DNA from: Pseudovibrio ascidiaceicola
GTDB taxonomy: Bacteria; Pseudomonadota; Alphaproteobacteria; Rhizobiales; Stappiaceae
Reading direction: 5' to 3'
Length of the DNA: 64,000 bases
NCBI RefSeq assembly: GCF_900114245.1
Contig: NZ_FOSK01000010.1
Location: 168,264-232,263 of the forward strand
Shown: in pieces, positions 43,636 to 53,559 of the stretch
How the letters are laid out: each line of letters begins with the position of its first letter
How positions within the stretch are numbered: position 1 is the stretch's first letter
Program-made: the position numbers and the translations under genes
Notes under the pieces: generated by a model
The model's database searches: none
What the model saw: only the letters and a program-made list of their open reading frames with translations
Told to the model about the DNA's origin: nothing

Positions 43636-44163
43636 CTAGTTGCTTGAAGCATCACTGAGTTCGAACTCAACTGGCTTGAGCACGTACTCATCAGGAATTT
43701 CTGCCAGTTTTACAACCTGACCACCGTTTTCAGAGGAAAACTTCTCAGCGCCCGCTTGTGTGCCGAATGGAATAGCCTCCGGTGCCCCCATGCCGCCGTT
43801 CTGCGTACTTTCAATGACGAAAAATGCTGCATCGGCATCAACCCAGTTGTTGTTGCCTGGCTGCTCCCAGCTCTCTGCATTGTCCATATCGTTTACGTAG
43901 ATTGCAACGTAATCTTTGGACTCTTCAGGCAAGCGAGTGAATGCAACAGCATCGCGCACCTGTGAGAACCAGAGCGGGAATGGGCTTCCTGCCAGGTGGA
44001 TTTGGGCTTTGGGGCCTTCATGGTCGAGAACCGTCATCTGACAGTAAAATCCTGCTGCCTCGGCATTCAGTTCCATCGCTACTGGCTTGATTACTTCTTC
44101 TTTTTCCTGACATGCTGCCAGAAGCAACGTGACACCAACGACTACGAATAGTTTCTTCATCAT
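43636..44163 (-). CDS. nosL: NosL copper chaperone lipoprotein
   Basis: 175 residues. Lipoprotein signal FVVVGVTLLLAAC with Cys after LAA, so anchored at the outer face of a membrane. CQM of GFYCQMTVLDHEGPKAQI is the Cu(I)-binding C-x-M motif of NosL, and the YVNDMD segment follows. Delivers copper to NosD/F/Y for CuZ assembly in N2O reductase. The start overlaps the nosY stop. Confidence 0.94.
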   Translation of the reverse strand: MMKKLFVVVGVTLLLAACQEKEEVIKPVAMELNAEAAGFYCQMTVLDHEGPKAQIHLAGSPFPLWFSQVRDAVAFTRLPEESKDYVAIYVNDMDNAESWEQPGNNNWVDADAAFFVIESTQNGGMGAPEAIPFGTQAGAEKFSSENGGQVVKLAEIPDEYVLKPVEFELSDASSN

Positions 44164-44990
44164 GGGGAAACCCTTTTAAGCAGTAGGATTGCACCAGACA
44201 TCGCAACACCCGCAAATGCGAAGATGGATGCAAGAGCTGCGATTGGTGGGAATGGAAGACTTTCAGCAACACCCGCCATACCGCCGACCATAGCGTTGGC
44301 ATCGAGTGCTGAAAGGTTGAACAGGCGGAAAGCATCTGCAGGGTTTGCCAGTAGAGCGAATGGGAACACGCTGGAAGCAAAGAAGCCTTCGCTATCAGCA
44401 ACCAGAGCGCCGAGCAGAGCCAGATCATAAAGAACGATCAAAACCAGCCAAATTCCGATTGCCATTGCAGCTGCTGTTGTCACCTGACGCACAAGTGAGC
44501 TGACGATGTACCCAAGAGACAGGAATGCAAAGCCTAGGATAGCTGAGGTTCCGATCAGTCGTGCAAAGTCTATAAAGCCACTGGTGTCGCCGCCGCCGGT
44601 TGCTGCCAACATCATTGCGGTTGATCCGTAGCCAAGTGTGAGGGCTAGCAACAAAACGCAGATATGTCCGACAGCCTTGCCAATAAGGAACTCGCTTCGT
44701 GTCATTGGCGAGGAGAAGATCAGCAGCAAGGTGCCGCGTTCGATTTCACCTGCGACAGCATCAAAGGCGAGCAGCAGAGCGATCAACGGAACCAGATAGA
44801 CTGACAGGCTGGACAGAGAGGCCACAGTGATTGTCATGCGGCTTACATCGAGTGTGCCCGCAGGAGCTGAACCGAGCAAGGCCAGTGCCATTGAGAACGC
44901 GCTCAGGATCACAACAGAAAGCAGGATCCAGCGATTACGTAAGCCGATCCGGAATTCTTGTTGAGCTACAGTGAGGATACGTTGAAACAT
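44160..44990 (-). CDS. nosY: NosY ABC permease for CuZ assembly
   Basis: 276 residues, six hydrophobic segments (WILLSVVILSAFSMALALLG, LSVYLVPLIALLLAFDAVAG, ICVLLLALTLGYGSTAMMLA and others). EIERGTLLLIFSSPMTRSEFLIGKAVGH is the ABC-2 cytoplasmic coupling region typical of NosY. With NosF it passes sulfur or copper units to NosD in the periplasm. 3 bp after nosF. Confidence 0.93.
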   Translation of the reverse strand: MFQRILTVAQQEFRIGLRNRWILLSVVILSAFSMALALLGSAPAGTLDVSRMTITVASLSSLSVYLVPLIALLLAFDAVAGEIERGTLLLIFSSPMTRSEFLIGKAVGHICVLLLALTLGYGSTAMMLAATGGGDTSGFIDFARLIGTSAILGFAFLSLGYIVSSLVRQVTTAAAMAIGIWLVLIVLYDLALLGALVADSEGFFASSVFPFALLANPADAFRLFNLSALDANAMVGGMAGVAESLPFPPIAALASIFAFAGVAMSGAILLLKRVSP

Positions 44991-44993
44991 ACC

Positions 44994-45914
44994 TTATACC
45001 TCCCCTGCACTATCTTCGAGATCTGCTTTTTCTGAGAAGTGCTTATACACATCATCAAGCGTTGGCAAATGGACATCGATGTCTTCGATCATTGCGCCAA
45101 GACTGGTGACCGCAGCGATTCTTGCGATCTTGTCTTCGTGTGCGCACATAATTTCTACCGAGCGGCAATTGACCGGAGTGCCACCCAAGCGGTTCGCCAG
45201 TTGCTCAGCAGGTTCTTCTTTCGACTTCACCTTGAGGCGGATTGGTAATCTTGCTGCAGTCCGCAAATGGTCAAGCGTATCGTTTGCGACCAGCTTGCCT
45301 TTGGACATGATCAAGATGCGATCAGTGCGAGCTTCCATTTCCGTCAATGCGTGAGACGACAGCAAAACTGTTGCTCCATTCCCTGAAATCTCAGTCACCA
45401 AATCGTAGAAATTTTGTCGAGAAATCGGGTCAAGGCCACTTGTTGGCTCATCAAGAAGGACAAGTTTTGGTGTCCCAATCAATGCTTGTGCCAGCCCCAG
45501 ACGTTGACGCATGCCTTTTGAGTAAGTCCCAACGCGGCGTCTTCCTGCTTCTGCAAGTCCGACCCGTTCGAGCAAACCAATGGCTTTTTTTGCATCTTCG
45601 CCTTTTAGTTTTGCGTAGTATTTGAGAACTTCGACACCTGTCAATGTTCTTTGAAAGGCAACAGATTCGGGCAGGAACGCAGTAGATGCGCGTGCTTTGT
45701 CACTGCCAGGCTCTGCGCCTAAAACTTCAATCCGTCCATCTGTTGGGGTTAGAAAGCCAAGTGACATCTTAAAGAATGTCGTTTTCCCTGCCCCATTGTG
45801 TCCGAGGAGCGCAACCCTCTCTGCGCTTCCCAGTTCAAATGAAAGATCTTTTACAGCATCCCGTCCATCGAAGGTCATGCGGACGTTTTCAGCTCGAAGA
45901 ACTGTATTGTTCAT
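44994..45914 (-). CDS. nosF: NosF ABC ATPase
   Basis: 306 residues from the ATG at 45914, which overlaps the nosD stop (ATGA); the 35 extra upstream codons are inside nosD. Walker A LGHNGAGKTTFFKMSLGF, signature TYSKGMRQRLGLAQALI, Walker B KLVLLDEPTSGLDPIS and LLSSHALTEME with the switch histidine. Powers the NosFY complex. Confidence 0.95.
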   Translation of the reverse strand: MNNTVLRAENVRMTFDGRDAVKDLSFELGSAERVALLGHNGAGKTTFFKMSLGFLTPTDGRIEVLGAEPGSDKARASTAFLPESVAFQRTLTGVEVLKYYAKLKGEDAKKAIGLLERVGLAEAGRRRVGTYSKGMRQRLGLAQALIGTPKLVLLDEPTSGLDPISRQNFYDLVTEISGNGATVLLSSHALTEMEARTDRILIMSKGKLVANDTLDHLRTAARLPIRLKVKSKEEPAEQLANRLGGTPVNCRSVEIMCAHEDKIARIAAVTSLGAMIEDIDVHLPTLDDVYKHFSEKADLEDSAGEV

Positions 45915-47185
45915 CTTCTTGCTCCTACCTTCGGCATTGCTAACTCTGGCGCATGCATCAATGGCTTTGTGTCCACGATTCCGCCTGGCAAAAGCGCCGG
46001 AAACTGAGACTGCGTCCAACTTAGGAGTTGAACAGCAGGACTTCCGGTAAGCAGCTTTGCAGCGGGTTGCGTCCAGAGAATTTGATCGACCATGTCGTTT
46101 GGCCGGTAGGCGGTGTCGGCTACTCCATCACCGTTCATGTCAAAGGCTGAGTGGTCGCTCCAGAAGTTTCCGCGACCTTCATAGGTCCACTCCAGGTGAC
46201 GTGTGCCCACGTACTTGACCTGAGTTTTGTTTCCGATGAAAGCATTGTTGGAAAACTTATTTTTGGCGGAACCAGCCGTGAAATGAACTCCAATCTCACA
46301 ACGCTCAAACGTATTTCCGTCGACTTTGTTTTTGTTGGCGTTGTACATAAACAAACACTTTTCAGGGGAAGCCTTTACATGGTTTCCGGTTATCACAGCA
46401 TTGTTTGCGTAGTTCAGCATCAAGCCATGATCGCGGTCACCATCTGAAACATTGTTTGTAATGGTGAGTTTGTCGGAAAACATGAGGGCGTAGCCAATGT
46501 GATTGTCTACTGAGATGTTGTTGGAGATAACTCCTTTGTTGCCATACATGTAGTGCACGGCAAAGCGAGTATTTTCAAAATAATTATTTCTGAAAGTATC
46601 TTTTGGACTTGTGTTTACAAACACACCGTCCCTACCATACTTGATGGTGTTGAACTCCACCATAAGTCTTGGTGAGTTCCATACATAGATGCCGTTTCCA
46701 CGCTCATTCGGGCGCAGATCGCGACGTCCTTCAATCAGATTATCGGCAACATAAGCATCGTCTGGTCCGTGTACATCGACACCTACCAGATTGTTGAGGA
46801 ACTTATTGCCTGTAATTCGGGCACGATCTGCTTTTTTTGTCAGCTTCACGCCTGAATCAATTGTTTGGTTGGAAAGACCTGAACCGGTAATCACCAGTCC
46901 ATCGACGACCACATCTGGTGCTTCGACAGTTATTACTGAGCCTTTGCCATTGCCTTTAAGCTCTGCGCCTGGCTCTCCTTTAAGCACCAAAGACCGATCG
47001 ATGATGACCGGTCCCTGATGAATTCCAGCAGAAAGGCGCAAAACGTCTCCGTCCTGCGCCTTTTCTAAGGCGCGGGCTAAGGCATCAGGCTGTGCAGGAA
47101 CAAGGATCTCAGCGGCGTGAGCAGAAACGCTCACGCCAACCAAAGCCGTCGCTCCCAGCAATGTTTGCCAGAACAACCTTGTCAT
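45911..47185 (-). CDS. nosD: NosD periplasmic copper-site maturation protein
   Basis: 424 residues from the ATG at 47185; the longer frame to 47302 runs antisense-free into nosZ and is rejected. Signal peptide MTRLFWQTLLGATALVGVSVSAHA. Right-handed beta-helix repeats of the CASH/NosD type follow, e.g. ARITGNKFLNNLVGVDVHGP, DNHIGYALMFSDKLTITNNV and YGNKGVISNNISV. Works with NosF/NosY in building the CuZ cluster. 13 bp after nosZ. Confidence 0.95.
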   Translation of the reverse strand: MTRLFWQTLLGATALVGVSVSAHAAEILVPAQPDALARALEKAQDGDVLRLSAGIHQGPVIIDRSLVLKGEPGAELKGNGKGSVITVEAPDVVVDGLVITGSGLSNQTIDSGVKLTKKADRARITGNKFLNNLVGVDVHGPDDAYVADNLIEGRRDLRPNERGNGIYVWNSPRLMVEFNTIKYGRDGVFVNTSPKDTFRNNYFENTRFAVHYMYGNKGVISNNISVDNHIGYALMFSDKLTITNNVSDGDRDHGLMLNYANNAVITGNHVKASPEKCLFMYNANKNKVDGNTFERCEIGVHFTAGSAKNKFSNNAFIGNKTQVKYVGTRHLEWTYEGRGNFWSDHSAFDMNGDGVADTAYRPNDMVDQILWTQPAAKLLTGSPAVQLLSWTQSQFPALLPGGIVDTKPLMHAPELAMPKVGARR

Positions 47186-47198
47186 GCCCGCTGCTCCC

Positions 47199-49106
47199 TT
47201 ATGCGTCGCGAGGCTCAACGAACATACGACCGCGCATTTCCATGTGCAGTGCGTGACAGAACCACTGGCAGTAGAACCAGTGAACACCTGGACGCTCAGC
47301 AATGAAGGTTACAGATGCAGTCGCCTGAGGGGCAACTTCCATCGCCACACCGTAGTTGGAGATACAGAAGCCATGTGTCAGATCGTCAATGTCATCAATG
47401 TTGGTGACGTAAACGGTGACTTCATCGCCCTGCTTCACGGTGAACTTCTCAAGAGAGAAGGTTGGAGCTGCAGAGTGCATGTAAACGCGAACTTTGTTGC
47501 CGTCGCGGATTACGTGTTCTGCTTCTTCCAGATCAACACCATCAGCTTTCGCCTGTGCAACCGCATCAGCGAATGTTGGGTCGTTACGATCCCAAACAGA
47601 AGCTGGGTTCACAAGAGAACGGTGAACGATGATGACGTCGTGTGGCTCAGCAAAGGTTGGGCCGTCATGGACGATCTTCATTTCGTCGCCAGAAATGTCG
47701 ATCAGCTGCTCGTTTTCTGGCTTCAGAGGGCCAACGTTCAAGAAACGGTCTTTGGAGAACTTGTTCAATGAAACAAGCCATTTGCCGTCCGCGTCCAGAG
47801 TTTCACCCATGGAAGTGTGGTTGTGGCCTGGCTGATAAGCAACATCAATCTTGGAGTGGATTGGGTCGATATCTTCACCAGCGTACTGACGGATCGCTTT
47901 GTCGATGTCCCACTTAACCATCTGGCTGTCGAGGAACAGTGTGGTGTATGCGAAGCCGCGGTTATCGAATGCTGTGTGGAGAGGACCGAGGCCCAGCTCA
48001 GGTTCTGCAACAACTGCGGAACGTGGATCTGCACCATCAAACACTGCATCCAGCTTGTCCACGTCGATAACGGAAACTGTTGGAGACAGCTTACCAGCGA
48101 TCATAACGTGTTTTTTGTCTGGGCAAGTGTTACAGCCGTGTGGGCTGTTTGGCACTGGAACGTATGCGGTGTACTTGGAGCCTTTACGGCCATCAAGTAC
48201 AGGCACACCATTCAGCATCTGGTAGTCGCCGTTTTTAACGCCTTCTTCGATGCGTTTGATGTTGAAGACAACACAGTGGTCCATTTCGGACGCAGTCATC
48301 TCTGCCAGGTTTGTACCCATTTCTGAGTTGTAGCTGGTTGAGAATGCGTATTTGCCCTGATAGTCCGCATCACAGTTATCCAGGTTACCGGATACAATCA
48401 CCTGCCATGCAACTTCCATGGTGTCGCCGTCGATTGCGGAGAAGATACAGCTATACTCTTCTGGCTTATCAAGGATTTTGCCATCGTTTACGAGTGGAGC
48501 TTCGTGCTCACCGTTTGCGAAGACATAACCTGTGCGAGGCCATTTTTGAGGACGCAGACCATGGATGTCATGTGCATTTGGCACTTCGATGATCTTGTCA
48601 GCTTTCATGGTGTCGAGACGAACACGTGCAACGCGTGTGTTTGCCTTGTCGTTCATGAACAGGTAGCGACCGTCATACTTGCCGTCGGTGAAGGACATAT
48701 GTGGATGGTGAAGGTCACCATTGTCATATGTATCCATATTATGAGCTGCAAGGAACTCTTTGGTTTCTGGCAGAAGGTTTTCTGTCAGGATTTTTTTGGA
48801 TTCGTTGGTCTGGCCCCAACCGGTTGCAGAACAACGGTTGAACACAGGAACGCGCATCAGCTCACGCATGGACGGGATACCCAGAATGCGCAGCTCGCCA
48901 GCCTGACCGGAAGACCAGAAGCCGTAGTATTCGTCCAGGTCACCTGGAGCAACGTGGAAATCGTTGCCTTCTGCTGCCTGTGCAGCAGTGATGCCGCCAG
49001 TTGCGCCAGCAACTGCTACCGCGCCCAGACCTGCAACAGCAGCTGTTTTAGCAGTACCACCGAGCAATGCACGGCGTGACAGACCTGTCTCTCTTTTATC
49101 AGTCAT
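47199..49106 (-). CDS. nosZ: Nitrous-oxide reductase (clade I, Tat-exported)
   Basis: 635 residues. Twin-arginine signal [14 protein letters not shown] (R11-R12) marks the clade I form. CuZ histidines lie in [31 protein letters not shown], and [10 protein letters not shown]; the C-terminal cupredoxin has the CuA site [20 protein letters not shown]. Reduces N2O to N2 in the periplasm using electrons from NosR or cytochrome. No other denitrification genes are in the window, so this may be an N2O-only or partial denitrifier. Confidence 0.98.
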   Translation of the reverse strand: MTDKRETGLSRRALLGGTAKTAAVAGLGAVAVAGATGGITAAQAAEGNDFHVAPGDLDEYYGFWSSGQAGELRILGIPSMRELMRVPVFNRCSATGWGQTNESKKILTENLLPETKEFLAAHNMDTYDNGDLHHPHMSFTDGKYDGRYLFMNDKANTRVARVRLDTMKADKIIEVPNAHDIHGLRPQKWPRTGYVFANGEHEAPLVNDGKILDKPEEYSCIFSAIDGDTMEVAWQVIVSGNLDNCDADYQGKYAFSTSYNSEMGTNLAEMTASEMDHCVVFNIKRIEEGVKNGDYQMLNGVPVLDGRKGSKYTAYVPVPNSPHGCNTCPDKKHVMIAGKLSPTVSVIDVDKLDAVFDGADPRSAVVAEPELGLGPLHTAFDNRGFAYTTLFLDSQMVKWDIDKAIRQYAGEDIDPIHSKIDVAYQPGHNHTSMGETLDADGKWLVSLNKFSKDRFLNVGPLKPENEQLIDISGDEMKIVHDGPTFAEPHDVIIVHRSLVNPASVWDRNDPTFADAVAQAKADGVDLEEAEHVIRDGNKVRVYMHSAAPTFSLEKFTVKQGDEVTVYVTNIDDIDDLTHGFCISNYGVAMEVAPQATASVTFIAERPGVHWFYCQWFCHALHMEMRGRMFVEPRDA

Positions 49107-49141
49107 GAAAGTCTCCCTTGATACTTTCTAGTAGATTTGGC

Positions 49142-51349
49142 TTAAGCCGGTTGTTTGACGGAAGTGCCCTTTTCCGTCTTTGAAATACCCGTCTGCGCTT
49201 CGAATTTCTTGCGCTTGGCAAGCTTCTTAATGCAGACCGGACATTTGTCGTCGCTCTGATACAAGACCTGACAATGCAGGCAGTTCAGACATTCGTTTGG
49301 ATTGATGTTGCCCTCTGGATGGATCGCTCCAACCATGCAGTCCTTTTCGCAACGAGCGCATGGATTGCCGCACTCTTTGTAGCGCTTCAGCCAGTCGAAC
49401 ATGCGTAGGCGTGCTGGAATGGCGAGCGCTGCACCGAGCGGGCAGAGGTAACGGCAGTAGAACCGTTCGATGAATAGACCTGCAGTCAAAAGTGCCACTG
49501 CGAACAGGACAAACGGCCATCCGCGCTGGAATTTCAAAATGATCGCGGTCTTGAATGGTTCAACCTCAGCATAATGCTCAGCAACTGCCAGTGAGTAGAG
49601 TGACAGGCCAAACAGAGCGAGGAAGATCATGTACTTCACAGCCCAGAGGCGCTCATGCAATCCCCACGGCAATGATACCTGAGGAACTTTGAGGAACTTG
49701 GCGATCCTGTTGGTCAGTTCCTGAAGCGCACCAAATGGGCAGAGCCAGCCGCAATATGCGCCACGTCCCCAGAAGATAAGCGCTGCTGCAACGGCGAACC
49801 ATAGCAGGAACACGAGTGGATCCATCAGGAATGCTGTCCAGCTGAATTCTGTTGTCAGCGCTGAGAAGAGTGCCAGAACGTTTACAACAGAGAGCTGTGC
49901 GTTTTCCATCCAACCCAGCCAGACCAAAACGAAGGTGAGGAAGCCAATACGGAACCAGAAGGTGAATTTCTCTGACTTGGCAACTTGCATCTGGAAGAAG
50001 AAAACGCCGGTCAGGATTGTAAGAGCAATGCCCAGGATTGCGATATCAACCTGGCGATCGTTCCAGATGCGCTGCCAAAGCTCAACGCGGCCGTTTTCTG
50101 CAGGAGCGGCAACTGCGCCCTCTCCATTCCCTGCATCCGCCACGGCAACGGGCGCAACCTCAACCTTCTTCAGGTATTGTGGTGGCAACTGATAGCCCAG
50201 ATCAAATGTCAGGAAGGTTTTTTCAATCGCACCAATTGTACGGTGAACAAGAAGCTGCAGTCGAAACGGTTTGCTTGGATCGAAACCAGAGTCTGCAGGA
50301 ATGGTGAACATGTCCAGTTCTTTGAACGTTGGCGCATCACCTGCTGCCACAACGCCGAGACGTTTGTGTTGACGATCTCTGAAGCGTACAGAAATATCAT
50401 CTTGAATCAGCTGAATACGATCAAAGATGCCACCACGAACGTAGCCTGTTCCTTTGAAAGAATAGCGACCGCGACCAAGAACCACGATTGCATGTTCACC
50501 CTCTTTCAGTCGTTTTTTCAGATTGGCATACTCTGCGTCTCCCAGGATCGTGCGACCTACAGATGGGACGTCAGCGAGCGCCATAAACATATCGACATAA
50601 GAGTCAGTTTCAGGCCCCTTCTCAGGACGCTTGATGGCTTTGGGGTTACCTTGTTCCACAAACGCAGCGTTAACCTGGCCGACGTCGAGCGTCAGACGGC
50701 GGATGGAGCCATCTCCGGTCATTGTCATCCAGTCGGAGACTTCTGTCTTGTCTGGATCAATGACAAATTTTGGGCCAGTGTCAGCAGTAGCGCCTTTGAG
50801 GCCACCAATTCCGAGGGTGCGAGCCACTCTCAGGCTTGCTCTTACAACGGAATCATCAATCACCATAATGGTGACAGTCGCGCCGGAAATGATATCAAGC
50901 TCGTGAGCAGACCCGCCCTGCTCTGCTTCTTTCTTGATATCGAGACCAGCGTAGTTCTCGGTGATCTTTTTGATCTCGCTATCAGGGATACCGATCAGAA
51001 CGATTGGTTCTGCGTGTTTTACCAGCTGAACGCTTGTAAGCATGCCTTCAGGATTGATACCAACCAACGTATCAATAGGCTTGCCGGAATACCCTGTTGT
51101 GGAGACGAGATCGGTGGTCAGGAAGACCCAACCTAGAACGTCATCGCCAGCCATTGCGGGCAGCACTGCGATATCCTCGCGCAGCGCACCATACCTGTCG
51201 GCCTTAGGGAAGAACTTAGTGACCTCAACTTTTTTGGCAAAGTCGAGAACACGGCTTGAAGAGTCCGACGCAGCTATCGCGATGTTCGACGCACTGAGAA
51301 AGAACGTGAAAATTAGAAGGAAGACAGTGCGCAACCTGAGAGCTCGCAT
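49142..51349 (-). CDS. nosR: NosR membrane flavo-iron-sulfur protein
   Basis: 735 residues. Signal VFLLIFTFFLSASNIAIA, then a periplasmic FMN-binding domain with the flavinylation motif SGATVT (in LDIISGATVTIMVID), where ApbE-type enzymes attach FMN. Several membrane helices (VDIAILGIALTILTGVFFF, LVFLLWFAVAAALIFWGRGA) follow, with CGWLCPFGALQEL and YCRYLCPLGAALAI, and a C-terminal two-[4Fe-4S] ferredoxin (CGNPCARCEKDC, NECLNCLHCQVLYQSDDKCP). Supplies electrons to NosZ and is needed for nosZ expression. First gene of the operon. Confidence 0.96.
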   Translation of the reverse strand: MRALRLRTVFLLIFTFFLSASNIAIAASDSSSRVLDFAKKVEVTKFFPKADRYGALREDIAVLPAMAGDDVLGWVFLTTDLVSTTGYSGKPIDTLVGINPEGMLTSVQLVKHAEPIVLIGIPDSEIKKITENYAGLDIKKEAEQGGSAHELDIISGATVTIMVIDDSVVRASLRVARTLGIGGLKGATADTGPKFVIDPDKTEVSDWMTMTGDGSIRRLTLDVGQVNAAFVEQGNPKAIKRPEKGPETDSYVDMFMALADVPSVGRTILGDAEYANLKKRLKEGEHAIVVLGRGRYSFKGTGYVRGGIFDRIQLIQDDISVRFRDRQHKRLGVVAAGDAPTFKELDMFTIPADSGFDPSKPFRLQLLVHRTIGAIEKTFLTFDLGYQLPPQYLKKVEVAPVAVADAGNGEGAVAAPAENGRVELWQRIWNDRQVDIAILGIALTILTGVFFFQMQVAKSEKFTFWFRIGFLTFVLVWLGWMENAQLSVVNVLALFSALTTEFSWTAFLMDPLVFLLWFAVAAALIFWGRGAYCGWLCPFGALQELTNRIAKFLKVPQVSLPWGLHERLWAVKYMIFLALFGLSLYSLAVAEHYAEVEPFKTAIILKFQRGWPFVLFAVALLTAGLFIERFYCRYLCPLGAALAIPARLRMFDWLKRYKECGNPCARCEKDCMVGAIHPEGNINPNECLNCLHCQVLYQSDDKCPVCIKKLAKRKKFEAQTGISKTEKGTSVKQPA

Positions 51350-51946
51350 TTCCGAGAAACCTTATCTCGCATGAAAAATATACATTAAGTAGGTGCGCTT
51401 ATTCGGAGGTGAGTTCTTTGCGACAGATCAAAAAGCAAACTCCACTAATCGATCAAAACGATCCTCTCCACAGTATTTAGATATTTCACAACTTTTGATT
51501 GATTTTGTGGAGATGTACTCTGACGGGGTATCTGCTTGTGTTATTTAAGTAATTGTTTTTGTTGATGTTATTTGATATCGGCGTTGACATCAAAGAGACA
51601 CTAGAGCTCTCACCTTGACGTGAAAATACGTAGCGCGACGGGGTTTAGGTTGTAGTTCTACTGAGGAATCGAGACAATTTGCCCTAGTACGTAAATCGGA
51701 TTGCTCGTTAGTTTAGATGAGGGCGACGCGTTGGCAGGTGTTTCTGTGCTCACTGATACTTGATTGAATTTGGGCGAGGCCGATTGCCACTATCTTGAAG
51801 GGGAAGGTATTTGAAGAGTGTTGCTTTCAGAACGTTCCAGAGTGCGATTGCGGCTCCGTGTGGAAAATCGAAAAAAGCGCTTGCGCTAAGCCCCTGCAAT
51901 CCTTAGAAGACCCCTCACAGGCAGCGACCCAGCGGTCACCGCCTAA
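51350..51946. promoter_or_regulatory. nos upstream region
   Basis: 597 bp holding the nosR promoter on the minus strand. Several TTGAT half-sites occur (near 51495–51505, 51560–51576, 51585–51595), including TTTGAT and ATCAAA arms 12 bp apart at about 51572–51595, but I find no perfect FNR/NnrR box (TTGAT-N4-ATCAA). No gene recognised; a frame reading antisense through tRNA-Lys is spurious. Confidence 0.4.
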
Positions 51947-52022
51947 GAGCCCGTAGCTCAGCTGGTAGAGCAACTGACTTTTAATCAGTAGGTCCACGGT
52001 TCGAACCCGTGCGGGCTCACCA
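51947..52022 (+). tRNA. tRNA-Lys(UUU)
   Basis: 76 nt with encoded CCA. Acceptor GAGCCCG (51947–51953) with CGGGCTC (52012–52018), D-arm GCTCAGCTGGTAGAGC, anticodon loop CTTTTAA (anticodon UUU), T-loop GGTTCGAACCC. It borders the accessory region to the right. Confidence 0.97.
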
Positions 52023-52053
52023 TTTAACCTCATGGTATATAAAGAGGTTTAGC

Positions 52054-52077
52054 AAAGCTCCCTCCCGGGAGCTTTTT
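52054..52077 (+). terminator. Terminator after tRNA-Lys
   Basis: AAAGCTCCC (52054–52062) pairs with GGGAGCTTT (52067–52075) around TCCC, followed by further T to 52077. Confidence 0.88.
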
Positions 52078-52141
52078 GCATTTGGGCCTCGTGTCAGCAC
52101 TATGTCAACAAATGAGAGTGTTTCAGAAGCCGATTTTGCTC

Positions 52142-52306
52142 TCACAATGCCCTCAACATCTTCTCTAATTTAGCTCTGGAAAAGCTGTGAATGTCGTCAT
52201 AGTTGTCAGAAGCTAGGTATTCTGCGGGGCGGCAACCATCGGTAACTGTAAGAGAGTCGTAAGCAGTTGTATCCGCCTCGAAGCTAACTGTATCCAACAC
52301 TCCCAT
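52142..52306 (-). CDS. Possible small ORF or gene remnant (54 aa)
   Basis: A minus-strand frame from ATG 52306 to TGA 52142. The last 25 residues, AEYLASDNYDDIHSFSRAKL and EKMLRAL, look like a genuine protein tail. No ribosome-binding site is visible and a TGA lies six codons upstream, so it may be the end of a decayed gene, possibly one of the integration functions expected beside a tRNA. No family recognised. Confidence 0.25.
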   Translation of the reverse strand: MGVLDTVSFEADTTAYDSLTVTDGCRPAEYLASDNYDDIHSFSRAKLEKMLRAL

Positions 52307-52429
52307 AAGAGAGCACCGATGCCATCAACCCTCATAAGTTGCGCAGCGGCTCTGACACTTATATGTAGATGAAGCGTGCCACGCGACACCTTCAACAATT
52401 TTGCGCTGAAAAGACTATTGAGGACGACA

Positions 52430-53428
52430 ATGGCTACTGCAGGCAGATCAATTCGCTTATTCCTTGTAGACGGTAGCCCCTCAGGCGTTCTGACAGCAGA
52501 AATAATGAACTGGACCGGCCATATCCTGTACGGCCCGAGAACCCGTTTAAAAGACCTTCTTGATCGCGATGAACTTGCACGAACAGGCGTGTATCTGCTT
52601 GTCGGCAAAGACAGCAATTTATCACCTGCACCACAGGTCTACGTTGGAGAGACCGACAATGTCAAAAGTCGCCTGCTTCAGCACAACAAAGACACAAGTA
52701 AAGATTTCTGGGAGTACACATGCATTGTCACAAGCAAAGACCAGAATCTTACTAAAGCTCATGTTCGATATCTCGAAAGTCAGCTGATTTCGATCATACA
52801 AAGAGAAGCCCGCGCAACGCTACTAAACGGGACAGCACCTGATTTTGATTACCTCCCCGAAGCAGACATCGCTGATATGGACTACTTCCTAGAGCAACTT
52901 CGAGTAGCGCTTCCAAGCATTGGGTTAGACTTTCTTCGAGAAACCCCAAAACGTGTCGAGTTTCAGCCTCAGCTGGAAACTTCCGACGTATTGTCTGATG
53001 AGAAAAGAGCAACTTCATTGCGTCTTGTTCAACGCAACATACAAAGCAATTTAAGAACACGCCCTACCCTTGATGGGGCTTCTAGCCCAGTTTTTGAGAT
53101 AAAACGGCCAAATCTTGAGGCAGCAGCAATGGAGTTGGAGGGGAGCTTTGTAGTACTAAAAGGGTCTGAGGCTAGAAAAGATACTCGGCCTTCAATTGGC
53201 TCTAACGTAAAATCAACAAGAGAGCAGCTGCTTCATGCTGGCAAACTGGCTCCTTCGAAAAAAGTGACCTTTGGGAGTTTCAAGAAGATATTGCATTCGG
53301 CAGCCCAAGTGCCGCATCACAAGCCGTTTATGGGACAAGCCGAAATGGTAGAGTTGATTGGGTCATACAAGGTACCGATCAGACCTATGCGAGCTGGCAA
53401 GAAGAGCAACTTCAGGATATTCAAATAG
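52430..53428 (+). CDS. GIY-YIG nuclease-domain protein
   Basis: 332 residues from the ATG at 52430 (GAGGA about 7 nt upstream); 18 extra codons to 52376 are dropped. SIRLFLVDGSPSGVLTAEIM leads to the GIY-YIG core: TGVYLLVGK (GVY, 53–55), PQVYVGETDNVKSRLLQHN (YVG 71–73, then the catalytic arginine R81) and YLESQLISI with the conserved glutamate. The C-terminal third is basic and Ser-rich with no recognised domain. This is the family widespread on islands and prophages; a DNA-cleaving role is likely. It lies on the opposite strand from the phage-like genes that follow. Confidence 0.85.
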   Translation: MATAGRSIRLFLVDGSPSGVLTAEIMNWTGHILYGPRTRLKDLLDRDELARTGVYLLVGKDSNLSPAPQVYVGETDNVKSRLLQHNKDTSKDFWEYTCIVTSKDQNLTKAHVRYLESQLISIIQREARATLLNGTAPDFDYLPEADIADMDYFLEQLRVALPSIGLDFLRETPKRVEFQPQLETSDVLSDEKRATSLRLVQRNIQSNLRTRPTLDGASSPVFEIKRPNLEAAAMELEGSFVVLKGSEARKDTRPSIGSNVKSTREQLLHAGKLAPSKKVTFGSFKKILHSAAQVPHHKPFMGQAEMVELIGSYKVPIRPMRAGKKSNFRIFK

Positions 53429-53559
53429 AACCTGCACAATAAGCACCTTTCCTTGAACTCATATCGACAGAAGCTCGACCTAAAAAAGGCCTGAGAAGCA
53501 TCACGCTTCCCAAGCCAGAATATTCCGTGAGAGGCAAAGCCTCTCTTCATTCCGTATTT

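Noticed and set aside
47184..49079. Long plus-strand ORFs opposite nosZ
   Set aside because: Antisense shadows of nosZ; NosZ copper-site motifs are complete on the minus strand.
49985..51136. 383-residue plus-strand ORF opposite nosR
   Set aside because: Cys/His/Phe-rich shadow of the nosR coding strand. NosR is unambiguous, and the shadow has no family motifs or ribosome-binding site.
51480..51600. FNR/NnrR box upstream of nosR
   Set aside because: TTGAT half-sites are present, but none has the second half at the correct spacing; not called as a site.
51827..52033. 68-residue minus-strand ORF
   Set aside because: Antisense translation of tRNA-Lys (RVRTVDLLIKSQLLYQLSY), a known artefact.
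52213..52617. 134-residue minus-strand ORF
   Set aside because: Mostly antisense to the GIY-YIG gene and without a start signal; the overlapping frame 52142–52306 is the more protein-like one there.
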